From Stichopus chloronotus (taxonomy: Eukaryota; Echinodermata; Holothuroidea; Aspidochirotida; Stichopodidae): 64,000 nucleotides of DNA. The translations under genes and the position numbers were made by a program. The first letter of the stretch is position 1. Each line of letters begins with the position of its first letter. The stretch lies in the NCBI GenBank assembly GCA_021234535.1, contig SFZH01000008.1:7324897-7388896 (forward strand), given 5' to 3'. Below the pieces are notes generated by a model. That model searched no databases and had not been told where the DNA came from. It saw nothing but the letters and a program-made list of their open reading frames with translations. Below are positions 36,270 through 49,542 of the stretch, piece after piece.

Positions 36270-37040
36270 TGTGTGTGTCTTTTGTAAACAGATAAAATGA
36301 GTTAAATGGGGTTTTAATTGGCATCGCATAATTGCAAAACACGACACCTTTGATTTCCTGCATTGTTAAACTGTGAAGCTGACAAGAGGCTTCCGTCCTG
36401 GACGTATAGATGGCCTCCCTCCCTATAGAGTTGTTCTTCCGCCTACACTTTTTTTCGGTACGGTACTACCTTTTCTCTAGAATCTTTGTTTTCAGGAAAC
36501 ACAAAGTTCTATAAAACGTGCCATCAACTGTATTCTTTCATTTCTACGAGAACGCTATGACCCAGTAATTAATTACTGTTCCGGTGACAAAATTCACCGG
36601 CAGTGGAAAATAGACACATCAGTGAAAGAGAAAAAAATCAATGATAAATTGAACTAATCAGTGATAAAATGAACGATTAGCAATACATATGAACAGACAC
36701 GTGTATCACATGGCATTGACTGTCAAAGAAAGTCACACCAATGGACTCCCAATCTGGCAGTGCACACATACAAAATTAACACAAAACAGAAACAGAGTAC
36801 GAAAAAGGTTGAGTGTTCATCAATGTTTCCATAGCAAAAGACAACAGTTTCATTTTTTATTTCATGGACGATAAATTTGGACAGATGTCTTTACTAAGGA
36901 CGGAAAATGTTGAACACCTGTTATTTTGTGAGAAAGTGCTATAGCGGAGACAAATAATTACATACTACCTTCTGTGGGAAGGTGGGGCAAGTGTTCGAGA
37001 CCGAACTTAAGACAGTCATCACTTGAAAGCAACAATAAAG
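36270..37040. other. Intergenic, no gene recognised
   Basis: No supported feature. Confidence 0.5.
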
Positions 37041-37042
37041 GT

Positions 37043-37150
37043 GAGTATATATATATATATATATAGTTGAAAAATAAGAAAAGGAACCCGGAAGACGTGA
37101 CTTCTCAATTAAAGAATATATTTTCAAGCTTCTCACCTCATCGGCCTTCT
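37043..37150 (-). mobile_element. Penelope-type 3' fragment ending in (TA)n
   Basis: On the minus strand the sequence reads CCCTGAAGAAGGCCGATGAG and continues to a perfect (TA)11 tract at 37043-37065. The translated phrase LKKADEVRSLKIYSL and the microsatellite end resemble the tails of Penelope-like elements. No nuclease domain is attached. Confidence 0.5.
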
Positions 37151-37667
37151 TCAGGGTACTAAATACAGAAAAAATGAGAGAAATAAATAAGTATAATTTG
37201 TGTTGCAGAATGAAATACCTAACTTACGGGTGTAGTAGTTGTGCCGTGTTCGATGTCTGAAGAGGTGATTCGCGATGGGTTGTGTTGTGCATTGTGTTGT
37301 GTGTTGATGATCACGTGTTCATGTTTATCTGTCTACGTTGATGCCATTGGGGCTTAGAGTTCCTAGCTTTTATATCCAGAAAGATTCCTGGCTTAGGAAT
37401 TGTTGTAAGTGACTTTCCTTGCCTGTTAGGGAAACGTTGTCTACAGAGTATGATGGGAAATTAAAATGTGTAATATGGGTCCTTGTGGAGATTTTCTGTT
37501 AATTGCCGGTTTGTGAATGCATGTATGGCCGTTATGTTGTTAGTCAATACATTTGAAGTTTAGAACAAGCAATCCTTAAATTATCTCACATGTCCGAAGT
37601 TAATGATGAAATGTCATATTTTCTACAGCTTTTTTACTTTAACCATATCAGATTTCCTTTCAGATTT

Positions 37668-40600
37668 ATGATGCGTTTGTTTCTCTTGTTCACCCTTTTG
37701 GGATCGGCCCATGGGGTGGTTGGTAAGTCTCTTGCCATAATATCGTATTATCGTATCATCTTAAACATCTCGATCTATGATTTATTTTGTCTTTGATCAT
37801 TTTATTGAATCCATTCACATGCAAAGTGGTTATTACTACATTTCATGCAAATGAGATATTTTTAATACAAACTTGCGTTCACTTGTACCAGGTGCAGTTC
37901 TGTTTTGTTGACTTCCTCGTTGATTTCTCCTTTCGAATCGGCAGCCTTCTAATTTTTCTTATTTTTTTTTTAAAGACGAGTCTTCCTTATTTTTTTTTCA
38001 CCGTGATAGATGTGTTAAGAATTGCGATTAACTCACCCAATGAACACCGATGGCTTGCCAACAGCTTACCGGGTGATGGTTGTGTGATACACTTCAAAGC
38101 AAAGGGATCACGTGATTTGGCCGTAACCTTCTCACCAGAAAAATCGTATGTACAAGACATTTACCAAGTAGGTACGTATGGACCATGTGGATATATATCA
38201 TGAAGTATTATCCCATCGTCAGTCTAGGCTAGCCGGTTTGAAATCTGTCTCTTGCATATAAGTTATTTTCGGATGAAGCATAGTTAGATTTGAAGGTTCT
38301 TCTAGGAGGTGTAGGTGGTGACGGGAAGGAAAAGTTTAGCCTCCAAGCCTGTCCATTCATCCTCAAGGAAATGAAGTCTCGTTCTTATGTAAGTCACCAA
38401 AAGTGCAAGAACCCTCTTCAATATTCTGGATTTATCTTTACTTCTTTTCCTCTTTACCCAGTGATTGGCGCTGACAATAACCAGAACGTTTGTATTCGAA
38501 AGGAAAAAGGAACGCAATGTCAGGTTGAAAATTCTTTCCCCGGTATTGTGAGTGGGTAAGTGCTTTAAAGCTACTAGGATCCCAAGCAGCTGAACTAATC
38601 CACTTTTCTTTGCTCATCTACCACAGTGAGATCGACACACAGGTAATACTTGCTCAAGCTGACCCTAAATAACTTGCCCCTTCTGTAATATATCAATGTG
38701 CAGGTTTCCCCAAGAATGGCAATGGAATTCAGTTCTAAGTCGTCAAGAAAGATACACTAACAACAACATTGCAAACTTGAATCCTTGAAGAATATTTATG
38801 TATAAAAATACATTTAGTGATGTTTTCTACATTATTATGAATAGCAAAATCTGTGATTTTTTTTTCATCTTCTTTTTTTTTTTGCGACCCTGGTATTAAC
38901 TTCAAGCCCCCATTCATTGATTCTAAACATGTCTAAATATATAGTATCATTGCAAGGGAAATGTGTGCTAAGCAAGAATATCACACTTTACCCTGTAAGT
39001 TAAATTTCAGCAATTTAAAGGAGAAGGAAACCCTGGGAATATTTTCATCAAAATGAAGCACAAGTGTTTGAAAAACATCTTCCTAAAGTTTCATTCAGAG
39101 ATATTGTTTCTTATCCAAGTTACACACTTTTGAAATTCAGAGAAGGATGCTGCCATTTTTGCCTAAGTTGAATGTAAAACGACTTGAGTAAGTCTAATAA
39201 TGATGTCACATAACCACTGATAGCAAAAATTTTAATGCATTTCTTTATATTCTTTACCTATTATTTCTATCAATCCGAAACACACTTGTAAACATTTTGT
39301 GTTGAATTCCTGAGGTGTATCATGCAATAATCAAATCATTAATACTATGACTTGAATTTACGCATGACTGATAAAATTTATTGACAATGAAATATAAAGA
39401 AAAACAAAAGCTTTTCAATCACATGTGGTCTGGTGATGTCATCACAATTTCAAAATGGCAGCTTCCTGATAATTTTTTATGAATATTCAAATTGCAATAT
39501 CTTGGAAAGTAAGCAAGGTATTTAACTGAAATTTGGTAATGGTGTTCACCATATGTTAGTCTCTCATTCAACATTGTCAAAAGTCCTGACTTGCCTTCTC
39601 CTTTAAGTTGGTATGATATTGTCCCACATTCCAAGCCCTGTGAAGCTCCTGAAACTGTAAAAATCGAGTTGATGTTCATGTGACAAAAATGAATGGAGAA
39701 GTCACGCATCGGTCGGCTTCAGATATTCTTGTGAGTCTATCCGTTGTAGTGATGCTGGGGTGTACAGTACTCATTACCCATCGCAAGACTTCTAGCTACA
39801 TAGCGGATTTGTTTTCTTAGTTGGAATATGATAGTGTCTACGAAATTGGACAGTGTTTCACAACAAAAGCCGTTGTTAGCTAATGTTTCCTCTACTGGAT
39901 GTACTCTACGGGATTGTCTAGTTTACCAAAGTTTACGTTTTTACACGTCTTGTTTATGAAGCACTCGAAATTTCCACGACAACGCTATGATGCGCAGTTA
40001 AACGTCATGGTGTTAATGTCTAGCGTTAGATGTTGTTATTTCTCGAAACTGCCTCTGCATGCTGGTTTCCAGTGCAAGGCGAACCCAGCCACCAAGTGCT
40101 GGAAAGACAGAAAGAGGGTCAAGGTTGGCGGTAGCTGATGGTAGCTGAATGATCCCGATGGATCTGCAGCATAATAGATGACGTAAAAGCCTCTGCAATG
40201 AACCAAGCTTGATTTGCAATGTCCTGGGCCATTTTTGCGTAGACAAGGCGCTCGGGTTCGGCATCCTTGTTTTAACATCATGGCATAAGATGCCTGTCAA
40301 AACATTCCTGGGTGAAGTGACTGCTAAAGATGATGATCCGTTCGTACTGCCCTCCATGTTTTGCATCAAACTTCCATTTTCTTTGGACGAAATTGGTTTA
40401 CGATTTTCCCAAGACTTTCGGAAGAATTGTCCGGAGACAGGCTGAAGGAATTTTACAGGGATGGAAAATCCGCTAGGTGCCGCGTCACTTCACCATGTAT
40501 CTTCTGTCATTTGCTTTCGGAGTACAACCCTTCTTTTTGCATCCAAAAACTTCAGTATTATTGCTGAACTTTCAAGGGCAATTAAATATCGGATCTCCTG

Positions 40601-43600
40601 CCGAACGTGTAACATTTAATTATTGTATGACTTTTACGGACCAGATGATGGTTCAATTTGACTATCATACACTTTATAAGCATATGCATTCAACATAGTT
40701 TGATATAGATCTTGTGTACCCGCTCTCCATTCTGTGACGTCATCAAATCGGGCTCTGAAATTTCACAGTATTTGCCGTTCCCCAGGGTATTTTTCACAGG
40801 TGGGTAAAATTGCATTCTCCTTCTGTCCCAAACCTGTAATTGACGTGGAAAGTGATATTTTTGATTTGTACGAGTATTATTCTTTCTGTAAACATGCAAA
40901 TTACCAACTTATACAGTTTTCGCTGAATAGGGCCTTCAAGCTTCATTTCATAATCCCCATGTGAGTCATTAGTAACGATATATGTTGCCCTACTTGATCT
41001 TCACTGGAGAAAAGGCATCAGCCACGACATGAAAACTTTTCACAGCCTGAAATGGCATCTTATTCAAACCATAGAACTTAACACCATATTTGTAGGCCCC
41101 TTTATTATTATTATTATTATGCCTTTTTACGAATTTTTGTCTTTACAGTAACTTGCAGGATATTTGGGTAGCATTCAAACCCTCCATGTCTTATCTCTTT
41201 ATTGGCGTGTGGAAACTGATCGAAGGCAAAATTCAACAACTAGCTGTTTATAACGACCCTAGTCCTCTCTCTCCAGACGATTGGTATATTGGAGTGACAA
41301 GCTTTGTCGCCACAAGCACATGGCTGTTCACACTCAATGAAGCGTGCGATATCACCGAGGTGGAAGAGGTTGATCAGGAAACGAGTGAGTAAAATGTCTT
41401 TTTCACAACTTAAAAAACAAGTGCATGAAAACCATAAAATAAAATTTAAGAAAGTTTGGTTGAAGAACATTTGTTTGGTAAGAGGCTTCAAGTTTGTTTC
41501 TGAATTTCGAATTCTGCGGGAAAAAGCTATGTTTGTAGATTCGGCTGATCTGAAGTTATACGACGACAACGATGATTACAGATATCAACGTAATTGAATC
41601 TGACAGCGAGGATGCAGCTGGTGCTGCTAATGTTGGTGGTGGTAGTCGTGGTGCTGGTAGTGGTATTGGTGCTGGTGCTGCTGGTGATAACATGATGATG
41701 ATGGTGAACATGATGAGGAAGATAATGAAGATGATAATGAAATGATTATGATGATGATATAAGTGTTTTATATCAAACAGACAATGGAGGAGACAGTCCA
41801 GGCAGTGGACAGGCTAACGAACCATCTAATATCAAAGTCAATCCAGTAGGGGTTCAGGCTGGCAATTCTCGTGATAACCAAGTTAATCCTCAACGTGTCA
41901 CTGACGACGGACCCGGTAAGAGTGGATCAAACGGTGGAGGAGCAACAGTTGATAAATCTGGTTATAACCAAGGTGAAACAGGACGAGGGCTTGAAGATGA
42001 TTCAAGTGGTAACACTGCAAATCGTGGATCTACACCGAACGATGGAGTAGGAAATGACAGCAGTGGGAGAGCATCGGATAGCACGTCTGGTGAGTGAAAA
42101 GTATGTTTCATGTCAGTTCACGTACTGGGCAAATTACTTTTTCATTTCTTTTTCGTCTCTTTTCTTATTCTTTACCTTCTCTTGGCTAGACAAGGATCCA
42201 TGTTTATCCTTTGTAAATTTAAAGTGAACAAAGACAATTTACTTCAAAGAATACCATTTATGTGGCACAATAATGGAACGGGCACATTTTTTTTCTTTTT
42301 ATGCTTTTCTTTTGATAAGCTTTGGTAACATAAGCAAACTGGTTCAACCGAGATTTCTCATGATTACGGGTTTCTTCTTTTTCTTTTTTTTTATTTCCAT
42401 TTGTGTTAGAGTTCTTCGAATACGAATTTTCAGAAGATGGGGATGCCTCATGGCAATTTATTCCTTCGGCTATCAAGAGGACGCCAATTTTCCTACCGTT
42501 TGCCTTGAAAAGGTCTGGAGATGCTTACCTGAGATTGTCATCTGATCGGAGCGAAGACAATGCAAATTACTACGAAATTAGTGAGTACACTGATGTTTAC
42601 AGACATGGTATGCTGACACATACAGTATACGAAAATGTGAGTTACTACCCGGGAGAATCCTTGGTTTGCGCATTAGAACACAGGAGAAGCTGGGGACGAC
42701 GGAGAATGATTTTGAATTTTTCGAAATCTGCGGTGTTGGCCACGAATATAGATCACCAATAGGTGACCAGATTACTAAGTGATTCGTGTTGTTATTACTT
42801 CCAGAGCAGTATGAAAAGTGGTTCCATCGAGATATTTCTTGGCATTCAGCGCTAACCATGTACTCGATAGGACACATGTGATTGCAGGAGATTCATTTAA
42901 CTCTGGTCGACGTGCACGAAATATTATATCATTGGTACACGTACCACAGGATATCCAACTATTCGCCACTCGCACAATGGCAAAACCGTTGTTCACATCT
43001 CATATGAATTAAAGAAACTTCACACAGGCTCCACGTAAAGAAAGCTTTGATTTCAAGATTTTATCATGGTCTTCAAAGTTCTTCACAACTTTGCTCTTAC
43101 TTACGTATAGGATCTACTCATAACTCATCAAAGGGACATTCAACTCATGATCAATTCCTCATTATCTACTTCACCTCACGCTCCTTGATCGTCATGTTAC
43201 ATTGGCAGGGAGATTCTTCTCTTTCTGTTGCCCTACACATTGGAAAGACCTGCCTTCCTTCTGCAAGAATTTCACATCCATACCCATTTTCCCTTCAGGA
43301 AAGGTGCTTGCCTTTTATACAGCCTTAGCGTAAATTTGGTCGTTTCTCGCTATAAAATGCCAGTCAGTGACTAAGTGGGCCAACTCCCAATGTATTTACA
43401 GTGAATACACATGCCACCCCTACCCCCCTTTAAAAAAGCAACAGCTATCCTTTTTTAAGTAATCGTAAAACTGTCGAACTTGAATGTACTCATTGCAAAA
43501 GCAGACGTTCAATTCAACATGTTGAACATATGAAATAATTATTGGCTGACACTGTTTGCCGGGTGTCTTACTGAGGCACCTAAGTAACGGTTTTCAGTCC

Positions 43601-44405
43601 TTTTGTTTTATTTATGCAGTGATCGGTTCTTCTGGAAGTAAAGTCGTTCGAGCCAACAATGTAGAGATGAAAGAACAACAGTTTGATAAAGACGTGCTGA
43701 GTGATGAGTATGTAAAATATGCATCGACTCGTAAAACAAATTGTAAATGCAGTGTGATATATTTAAGTCTGATAGACGGTTTCACCAGTTGACGGCTCGT
43801 AAAGATGACAAATATGGATTCAAAAAATTCCTCTCATCCCGGTTTTTAGTTGTTGCCTCGAAAAGACAGTAGAGTGGTGCATGATATCATACGAGGACTG
43901 ACCATGCTTGATATCATAGAATGATTGGATTTAGTCTGTTGCGACCAAAAGTTTGTATGGTCGGTGTATGTGATGAAACTATTATGGAGTTACGTAGTTA
44001 TTACGAAGGTAGGGTGTATGTCTCCCTTTGAATGAGGCTTTACTGCATACGCATTGAATGTGAGATGTTTGAGAAAATTTTATGTGCTTCTATGCGCTTT
44101 CTTTCTCATTGTAAACATTGCATGGATACAAGTTTCGTATACTGTATGGAACAATAGACGAAAAGAAAACTTGTTTTTACTAATTTGTTACTAATTCTCT
44201 GTTCGTCGTATCTTTCAGTGGATTTGTAAATTACATTGTCAAGCTACATGGAAGCTCTCTACTCCTCTACAAAGAAGGGGTACCTGTAATTCAGTACGTT
44301 GATGACAAGCCACTGGAAGGACTCAGATTCATTGGTGTTAATAGCTACACCTCCAGCGGAGAAGTTCAGAGTTCTTGGCAGTTTCTAAGACGATTTTTCG
44401 GTTAG
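37668..44405 (+). CDS. Gene A: secreted protein with two Methyltransf_FA (farnesoic acid O-methyltransferase-type) domains
   Basis: Eight coding exons reconstructed by splice phase: 37668-37722, 38010-38171, 38462-38555, 41149-41384, 41781-42089, 42410-42580, 43620-43707, 44219-44405 (1302 nt, 433 aa). Exon 1 is a signal peptide (MMRLFLLFTLLGSAHG). Exons 2-4 form domain 1: GSRDLAVTFSPEKSY, IGADNNQNVCIR, LQDIWVAFKP, YIGVTSF. Exon 5 is a Gly/Asn/Ser/Asp linker of ~103 residues. Exons 6-8 form domain 2: GDAYLRLSSD, MIGSSGSKVVR, FVNYIVKLHG, FIGVNSY. Both domains use intron phases 1-1-2. The family name comes from crustacean enzymes, but catalysis is unproven for most members, and this protein may be a secreted binding protein. 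Reading through the last exon meets TAG at once (44403), and AATAAA follows at 44686. A splice acceptor just before the ATG implies a 5'-UTR exon. Tandem paralogue: gene B. Confidence 0.83.
39015..39606. mobile_element. MITE in intron 3 of gene A
   Basis: A ~590-base non-coding element with inverted ends TTAAAGGAGAAGG and CCTTCTCCTTTAA, so TTAA lies at both edges. TTAA duplication is typical of piggyBac-type insertion, but the TIR does not prove that origin. Confidence 0.7.
41582..41683 (+). CDS. Candidate cassette exon of gene A (Gly/Ala/Ser linker)
   Basis: Between exons 4 and 5 lies a 102-base open segment bounded by ATTACAG and G|GTGATA. It is phase 1 at both ends, so inclusion keeps the frame and adds 34 residues (INVIESDSED, then Gly/Ala/Ser-rich). 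The acceptor's polypyrimidine tract is poor. It is followed by ATG/GAT-rich low-complexity DNA to ~41760. Confidence 0.35.
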
Positions 44406-44685
44406 TTAAACAAACTTCTTCCTATAGAATTACCTATTTAGATTACTGCTAAGTCCACCGCACCCCACTGCTCTACGGAAAAAGAATGACAGGTAATATG
44501 TACGATGGATTAACGTGCATCGCTAAAAATGGTAACTTTAATTGTCAAAATTGCCCCAAATGAAGCAAGATGAGGAGGGCTTCAGGAGTAACCTGACAGT
44601 TGATGTCAAAAACTAATAATGTTACACTGGGAAAGCTGGATACGGCAATCATTAAGGTCTTTTTTTTACACACTAACACAAAAGA

Positions 44686-44691
44686 AATAAA
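44686..44691 (+). terminator. Candidate polyadenylation signal of gene A
   Basis: AATAAA, 281 bases after the gene A stop codon. Confidence 0.5.
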
Positions 44692-44889
44692 ACTGAACCC
44701 TAAGCAAACAAATTTAGTCATTTAAGGACAACAATCTTGAATTCAACTTAAGTTGAAAAATACTGAGCCGTGCTCGACCGTACCGAAAATATATCCAAAG
44801 CCAAAGGCACAATGCAATACAAAAAGCACACGAACACATTCGTTTATAAATAAATGGATTATGAAGAATGATAGACCGCGCAGACTGCT

Positions 44890-45060
44890 CATGTATAACC
44901 CACATATGCCTAACACGCATGGGGTCCAAGGTGCAAACGACAGCTGGGTCCCATATAAGCAATCTGAGATCCAGTATTCCATCTGGGATCCAGGTTAGTT
45001 ACAAACCTGGGTCACATATGTCAATCCAGTTATACTCATCTGGGTCACACATATTTGGTT
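44890..45060 (+). repeat. Degenerate TGGGTCCCATAT-type repeat
   Basis: Several spaced copies of CTGGGTCCCATAT, CTGGGATCCAG and CTGGGTCACATAT in 170 bases. Frames through it are not genes. Confidence 0.5.
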
Positions 45061-45723
45061 TCCTGGGAACGCTGTTTATGGGGTGTGATGTGTGGTTTAC
45101 GGTAGTTTTTTGGCGTTAGTTTAATTGTGGTTTCCGTTTTGCCGATGTGTTGTTTATTGCAATCTGTGGTAATCAGATGAATTATCCACTTAGATTTGTA
45201 AGTTACTGTGTGATTTTATGTGAAAATTCTGTGCTGTCTGTGGTGTTAGAAAATTAAGCAATAGACATCTCTTCACTTACTAATTTTTGTATTAAGGTCA
45301 CCTCATCTTAATTGCTACTATAGTAATGTTTAATGGAATGCGACTTTAGTTATTTCATTGAAACCTGTGCTTATGCGGTATCTATATTTGCGAGATACAA
45401 TCACAAAATGTCCATTCGTGGCAATGCTATTGGATTTCTAATCGCTCAACACTTCAATCAAATTCATCACGCCATTAATAATCTGAAAGTAACTCTCAAG
45501 TAGCTTGCAACTTTACCTGCGCAGAAAGCCCTGAAAGGCCCACTGAAGTAATGTGGATAATGAAGCTTCAATCACACCACGCTGGTTTTAACATAGACCT
45601 TGGTCTTCTTAGTCATTACACCTTTCATCAAATACTTTAATCCTATACAGATGGTTTTGGTATTTTTCTGTGCATTGGTTGTTACATGTATTTACCAACT
45701 ACTGATTAAGTTACTGTACTGCT

Positions 45724-45765
45724 GGATTTCGCTGAGGAAGGGTCCAGTGGAACCGAATATTCCGA
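45724..45765 (+). repeat. Penelope-type 3'-end-like motif
   Basis: CTGAGGAAGGGTCCAGTGG followed by AACCGAAT repeats the CTGARGAA-stem-GAA layout found at 643 and 948. Weak. Confidence 0.3.
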
Positions 45766-45961
45766 ATAATATCGTAGATTTTGTGCTCCTTCTATCGACA
45801 AGTTACGCTAGTTTTTGCCGTCTGTCTAGTTTTCTATTTTAGTCTAGGAGTATACGTGGAACTCTGAACCACAGCCATTGCTATAGAACAGAATGCGATT
45901 AGAAGTACCGCCATTTTGCACTTTCTCCTTTCTCTTCTTTTTTACTCTTTCCTCCGTCTAG

Positions 45962-46056
45962 AAGACTAAAGGATGGAGTTCGTCATAGCGATGCCGCCGA
46001 ACTAACTGACGAAAGCGCTAAACGATTTTCATCTGCTTTGCATTTGCTACCAATAG
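45962..46056 (+). CDS. Unrecognised gene E, candidate internal exon
   Basis: A 95-base open segment follows a strong polypyrimidine tract (TCTTTCCTCCGTCTAG) and ends at a donor, ATAG|GTAAAA. It enters in phase 2 and leaves in phase 1. The peptide (RLKDGVRHSDAAELTDESAK, then RFSSALHLLPI) looks like ordinary globular coding sequence. Its exit phase fits the exon at 46880, giving an Asp codon across the junction. The upstream exon was not found and I do not recognise the family. Confidence 0.45.
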
Positions 46057-46879
46057 GTAAAATGGAAATTAGCAAATGAAACTTCATGGATAAGACGAAT
46101 ACAGTAATGTTACAATGAATATTTGCAATATATTTGGATAAAGATAGACTATTACGGTAGCATAAAACCATTCTTGCATTGTTGTAATATTGTCATCACT
46201 TTATTTTGCTTTTATATTGAACGTTGCCACATTTTGAGTCTTTGTTGGATCTTAATTGTATTTAAGAGTAGCAAGCATGAATATCTTAAAATATGTATTA
46301 AGTCACTTTCCTTGGCAGTAATGGACTAGTTCATCTAAAGAATTCTGTGGTCGAAAAAAATCTTGTGTGAAACATGTTTCATGGTTATATCATTTCCTTC
46401 AGTTAAGATCGCACTCTGGAGCATTTTCAAAACCGGTTTTGAGACACCAAGTTTTTGAGTCTTCACATTTTTTTGGATGAAACTTGTTCCCTTGTTCTCT
46501 TGTTCTTCTAACTGCTAACTTGAATTTGCATAATTCCGTTTTTGTTTCTTTTTCTGTATTTTTAGTAACATAATATATTAAATATGTTAAAGGACCTAAT
46601 CACGGTTTGATGTAATAATCGTTTCGCAAACAAATGTAACTTTGATTTGCTTTCCATGTAGTTAATGATTTAAAACCTTAAAAGAATACACTGAACCTTT
46701 TTCTTCTTCATCTGCTACTGTCTTGCACAAGTTCGCATAATTCGTCTAAGACAGGTTTCCACATTGCTTGGAGTGATGCGCAAAAAATACTGTAAGAATA
46801 TTGTTAAACAGTTAAATATTCCTCGACCACGCTGCCAAACTTATTTTGTCTCAAAATTAAAATCTGTTTCTTTTTACAG

Positions 46880-47103
46880 ACAAACTTAAAGAAAAACGTT
46901 TGCACACATTTACATATGAACCCCATCCACTTCTACCCCTCAACAGGAAATCAGTGGCGCATTATAGCAAAAAAATTTGGCCCTCAGAAAATTTAGGATG
47001 CCTGGTCTATGGTGTATTTTTTGTAGAAAGGTCTCTCTTACGGCTCTTCCGAATATCATCGAGGGAAATGTTCGTAGGAAATAATGGAAAAAGTAACACC
47101 TAG
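46880..47103 (+). CDS. Unrecognised gene E, candidate exon
   Basis: Follows an excellent acceptor (CTGTTTCTTTTTACAG) in phase 1, matching the previous exon. The peptide is KLKEKRLHTFTYEPHPLLPL and onward, with NRKSVAHYSKKIWPSENLG. The 3' edge is uncertain: possible donors are TATG|GTGTAT (about 47009) and AAAG|GTCTCT (about 47031), or the exon may run on to the stop at 47101. Function unknown. Confidence 0.4.
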
Positions 47104-47109
47104 AGAACT

Positions 47110-49540
47110 GAAAGCTTCTGTGAGGTTTCTGTCCCTATTTATTCACATACGTATCCCAGCAAAGGCAATTCGTCCTAAGTATATACTCATTGCATAACAT
47201 AAACTACTAATTCAATTCTTGGAGATTATTTCATTTAAAGTGATGGAACCAATTTAAACTTGGACTGGACATTCCAACAAATATCCAGCCATCCGTTTGG
47301 TTAATATTTGCAGTATTTAGAACAGCGATCTAGCTATAAGTGGGCATCTCTCACAGGATGCATAGACATAAGTCTCTGGCCTCGCTATGATGAACCCTGA
47401 TATCGTTATGATGTAATTTCAACTGTAGAGTTTCTTTTATGATTGGATTGGATTAGAAATGACTGTAACGAAATGCATTGCCGAACCGTCCAAGCTGTCC
47501 CGGAAAGTAGTCAAATTGATATATAATATCTAGGATAAGGAATCTCAAATTTATGAGCCCCCAACCGGCCGAAGCTATCTCCTTCAGTATATGGGCAATT
47601 CCACCGTGACTCACGTTACATTTTGGCCAGTTTTTTAAATGCATCTTGTCATAAATATTTAAGCTGAGCACTCGTTTACTCCATAGTGCTGGTGGTGGCA
47701 CATGATAACTTGAGGCATGAAAGGCAATTTAATAGATAGTCATCTGATAAGCCAATGTCTGTTCAATTAATGATGACAACCTTGTGACTCATGTTACATG
47801 GAAAGGGCAAGAAAATAAGCCACGTTTTAATTTCAAATTTCTTCTGAAGGTATACGCAACAAAGAAAAGTCACCGCAATTACGTTGTTTTGTGTATTATA
47901 TGTAAATGTTAAAAAGAAAAGACCAATAACAATTCTAATTAAAGTAATTAATAAATTACTTTGACTTACGTTACCGTGACCCACGTAACACTTTGTCCAA
48001 AAAAGCTGCAGGAGTCCCCTATTGAAAAGCAACAGCCACATATGAAATCAAAACAATTTCACTCTTACAAATAAGAACCCATTCTAAACAATCATAACAT
48101 CACTAAACACTATCAATTTGTAATCCATTCATCTAGCTTTGTTTATGTCACATTTATTCAAGATACCTTGAAACAGCTTTGACCCAGTGGCTAGAGTACA
48201 ACTTATTAAAGCATATACAACTTGAGTGTCTGGTTTTCGCTGCACCTGGACATGTAAAGTTTCACATAATGAGACTTGAGCATAAAAGTAATAATATATG
48301 GTGCAATCAACTATTAATATTCACTCTGAGACAATCAAAACTGATCACTCCGAGTGTTCTGCAAATTGTCAACTCACGTACTGTGTTCCTCGGTTGTTAA
48401 AAAGCATGTTTGGTCGTTTTACAAACGTTTCTCACCGGTTTATTATCTGAAAGGCTTATATGTAAATGTCATATGCAGTGGGGAGAGGGGTCGTGTTCTC
48501 TGGCCAGGCCAGGGTAATGAGGGAAATGGTCTTCATGACATGAACCTTATCTTCTCCTCTATATACTGTACCAAATATCACCACTATATCCCACCACCCA
48601 CCATGCAGTCATCTACAAAAATTTGCTTTGAGCTCCATAGATACATGCAAACTCCCAGAAACAGATGTATACAGTACCTATGTTGTGCACAGTTTTGCCC
48701 TGCATGTGTTTCATGTAATGTGAACTGACAATAACACGAGTTGAGAATCCAAGCTTCTGGGATGTCATTTCAAAGAATGCTGCATGGTCACTGCTGGTTG
48801 TCCGTAAATTTGCCATGTTATGCTTATGTTGCAAAATTTATTATCTGGTTGTTACGCCGTTCTTGAAAGGGATGATCTAACGCTGTCAACTTGAAAAAAT
48901 TCTTTAAACTATAAAGCAGTGCAAACTGACCACATAGTAAGTTCATCAGAAAGCTCATCTAGATTGCAATCCATATAAAAATTGCTAATACACATTTATG
49001 TGCATTGTGGTAAGAACAATCGGATACAAGACATCATTGTGACAAAGTTCTAAGACAACATCTTTATACTTAGGCACTGAACTGAATGTACAGTAGCAAG
49101 TGTTGAACATTCCTTAAAGTTCCACCATTTTAGGTTTCTAATAATGGTGGTATTGTGACCGTACAATATGCACACTACTTTTAGTAAAACTCCAATTTCT
49201 TTTTTCTAAGACTGGACAGATATGCAGTTATTAGTTGGGTGATGATACGAAGTTCATAATTTGTCAGTGATTTTGTTTGTCGCAAAATTGTAGTTTTAAT
49301 CAGTTTCAAAGGAACAAAGTGTTAGGGATATGTTCATAAAGGGCTACACAAGAACGACACACAACATCAATTGTTGTAGACACTTGTAGTGAATAACCAT
49401 TAAAGAGAAACCATAGTAAGCGTTGCAATCTCAACCTACACTTAATGTACTGATATTTACAAACAATAACGACAGTTACGGTGTTACGTTTGGTAATTCT
49501 CTCTCTAAACATAACGTCGAACTTTCCGCCGTTGTTGTAC
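47110..49540. other. Presumed intron or intergenic stretch with a recurring GTGACTCACGTTACA motif
   Basis: No gene recognised. The motif GTGACTCACGTTACA or near variants occurs near 47606, 47783 and 47962-47990, and again near 49818 and 49848. Confidence 0.45.
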
Positions 49541-49542
49541 AG

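Noticed and set aside
40013..40369. A 118-codon minus-strand frame as a gene
   Set aside because: Lies inside an intron of gene A, lacks motifs, and a different frame of the same stretch looks more protein-like.
42259..42545. Plus-strand 90-codon frame starting at 42273
   Set aside because: Runs through the polypyrimidine tract into exon 6 of gene A in a wrong frame; the phase-matched frame carries the conserved domain.
44401..44405. Splice donor GTTAGT at the end of gene A exon 8
   Set aside because: Equivalent to the real donor in gene B, but here reading through gives an immediate TAG followed by AATAAA, and no phase-1 downstream exon was found. A terminal exon is simpler, though not proven.
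44753..45119. Overlapping frames on both strands as small proteins
   Set aside because: They cross the TGGGTCCCATAT-type repeat and have no splice or signal features.
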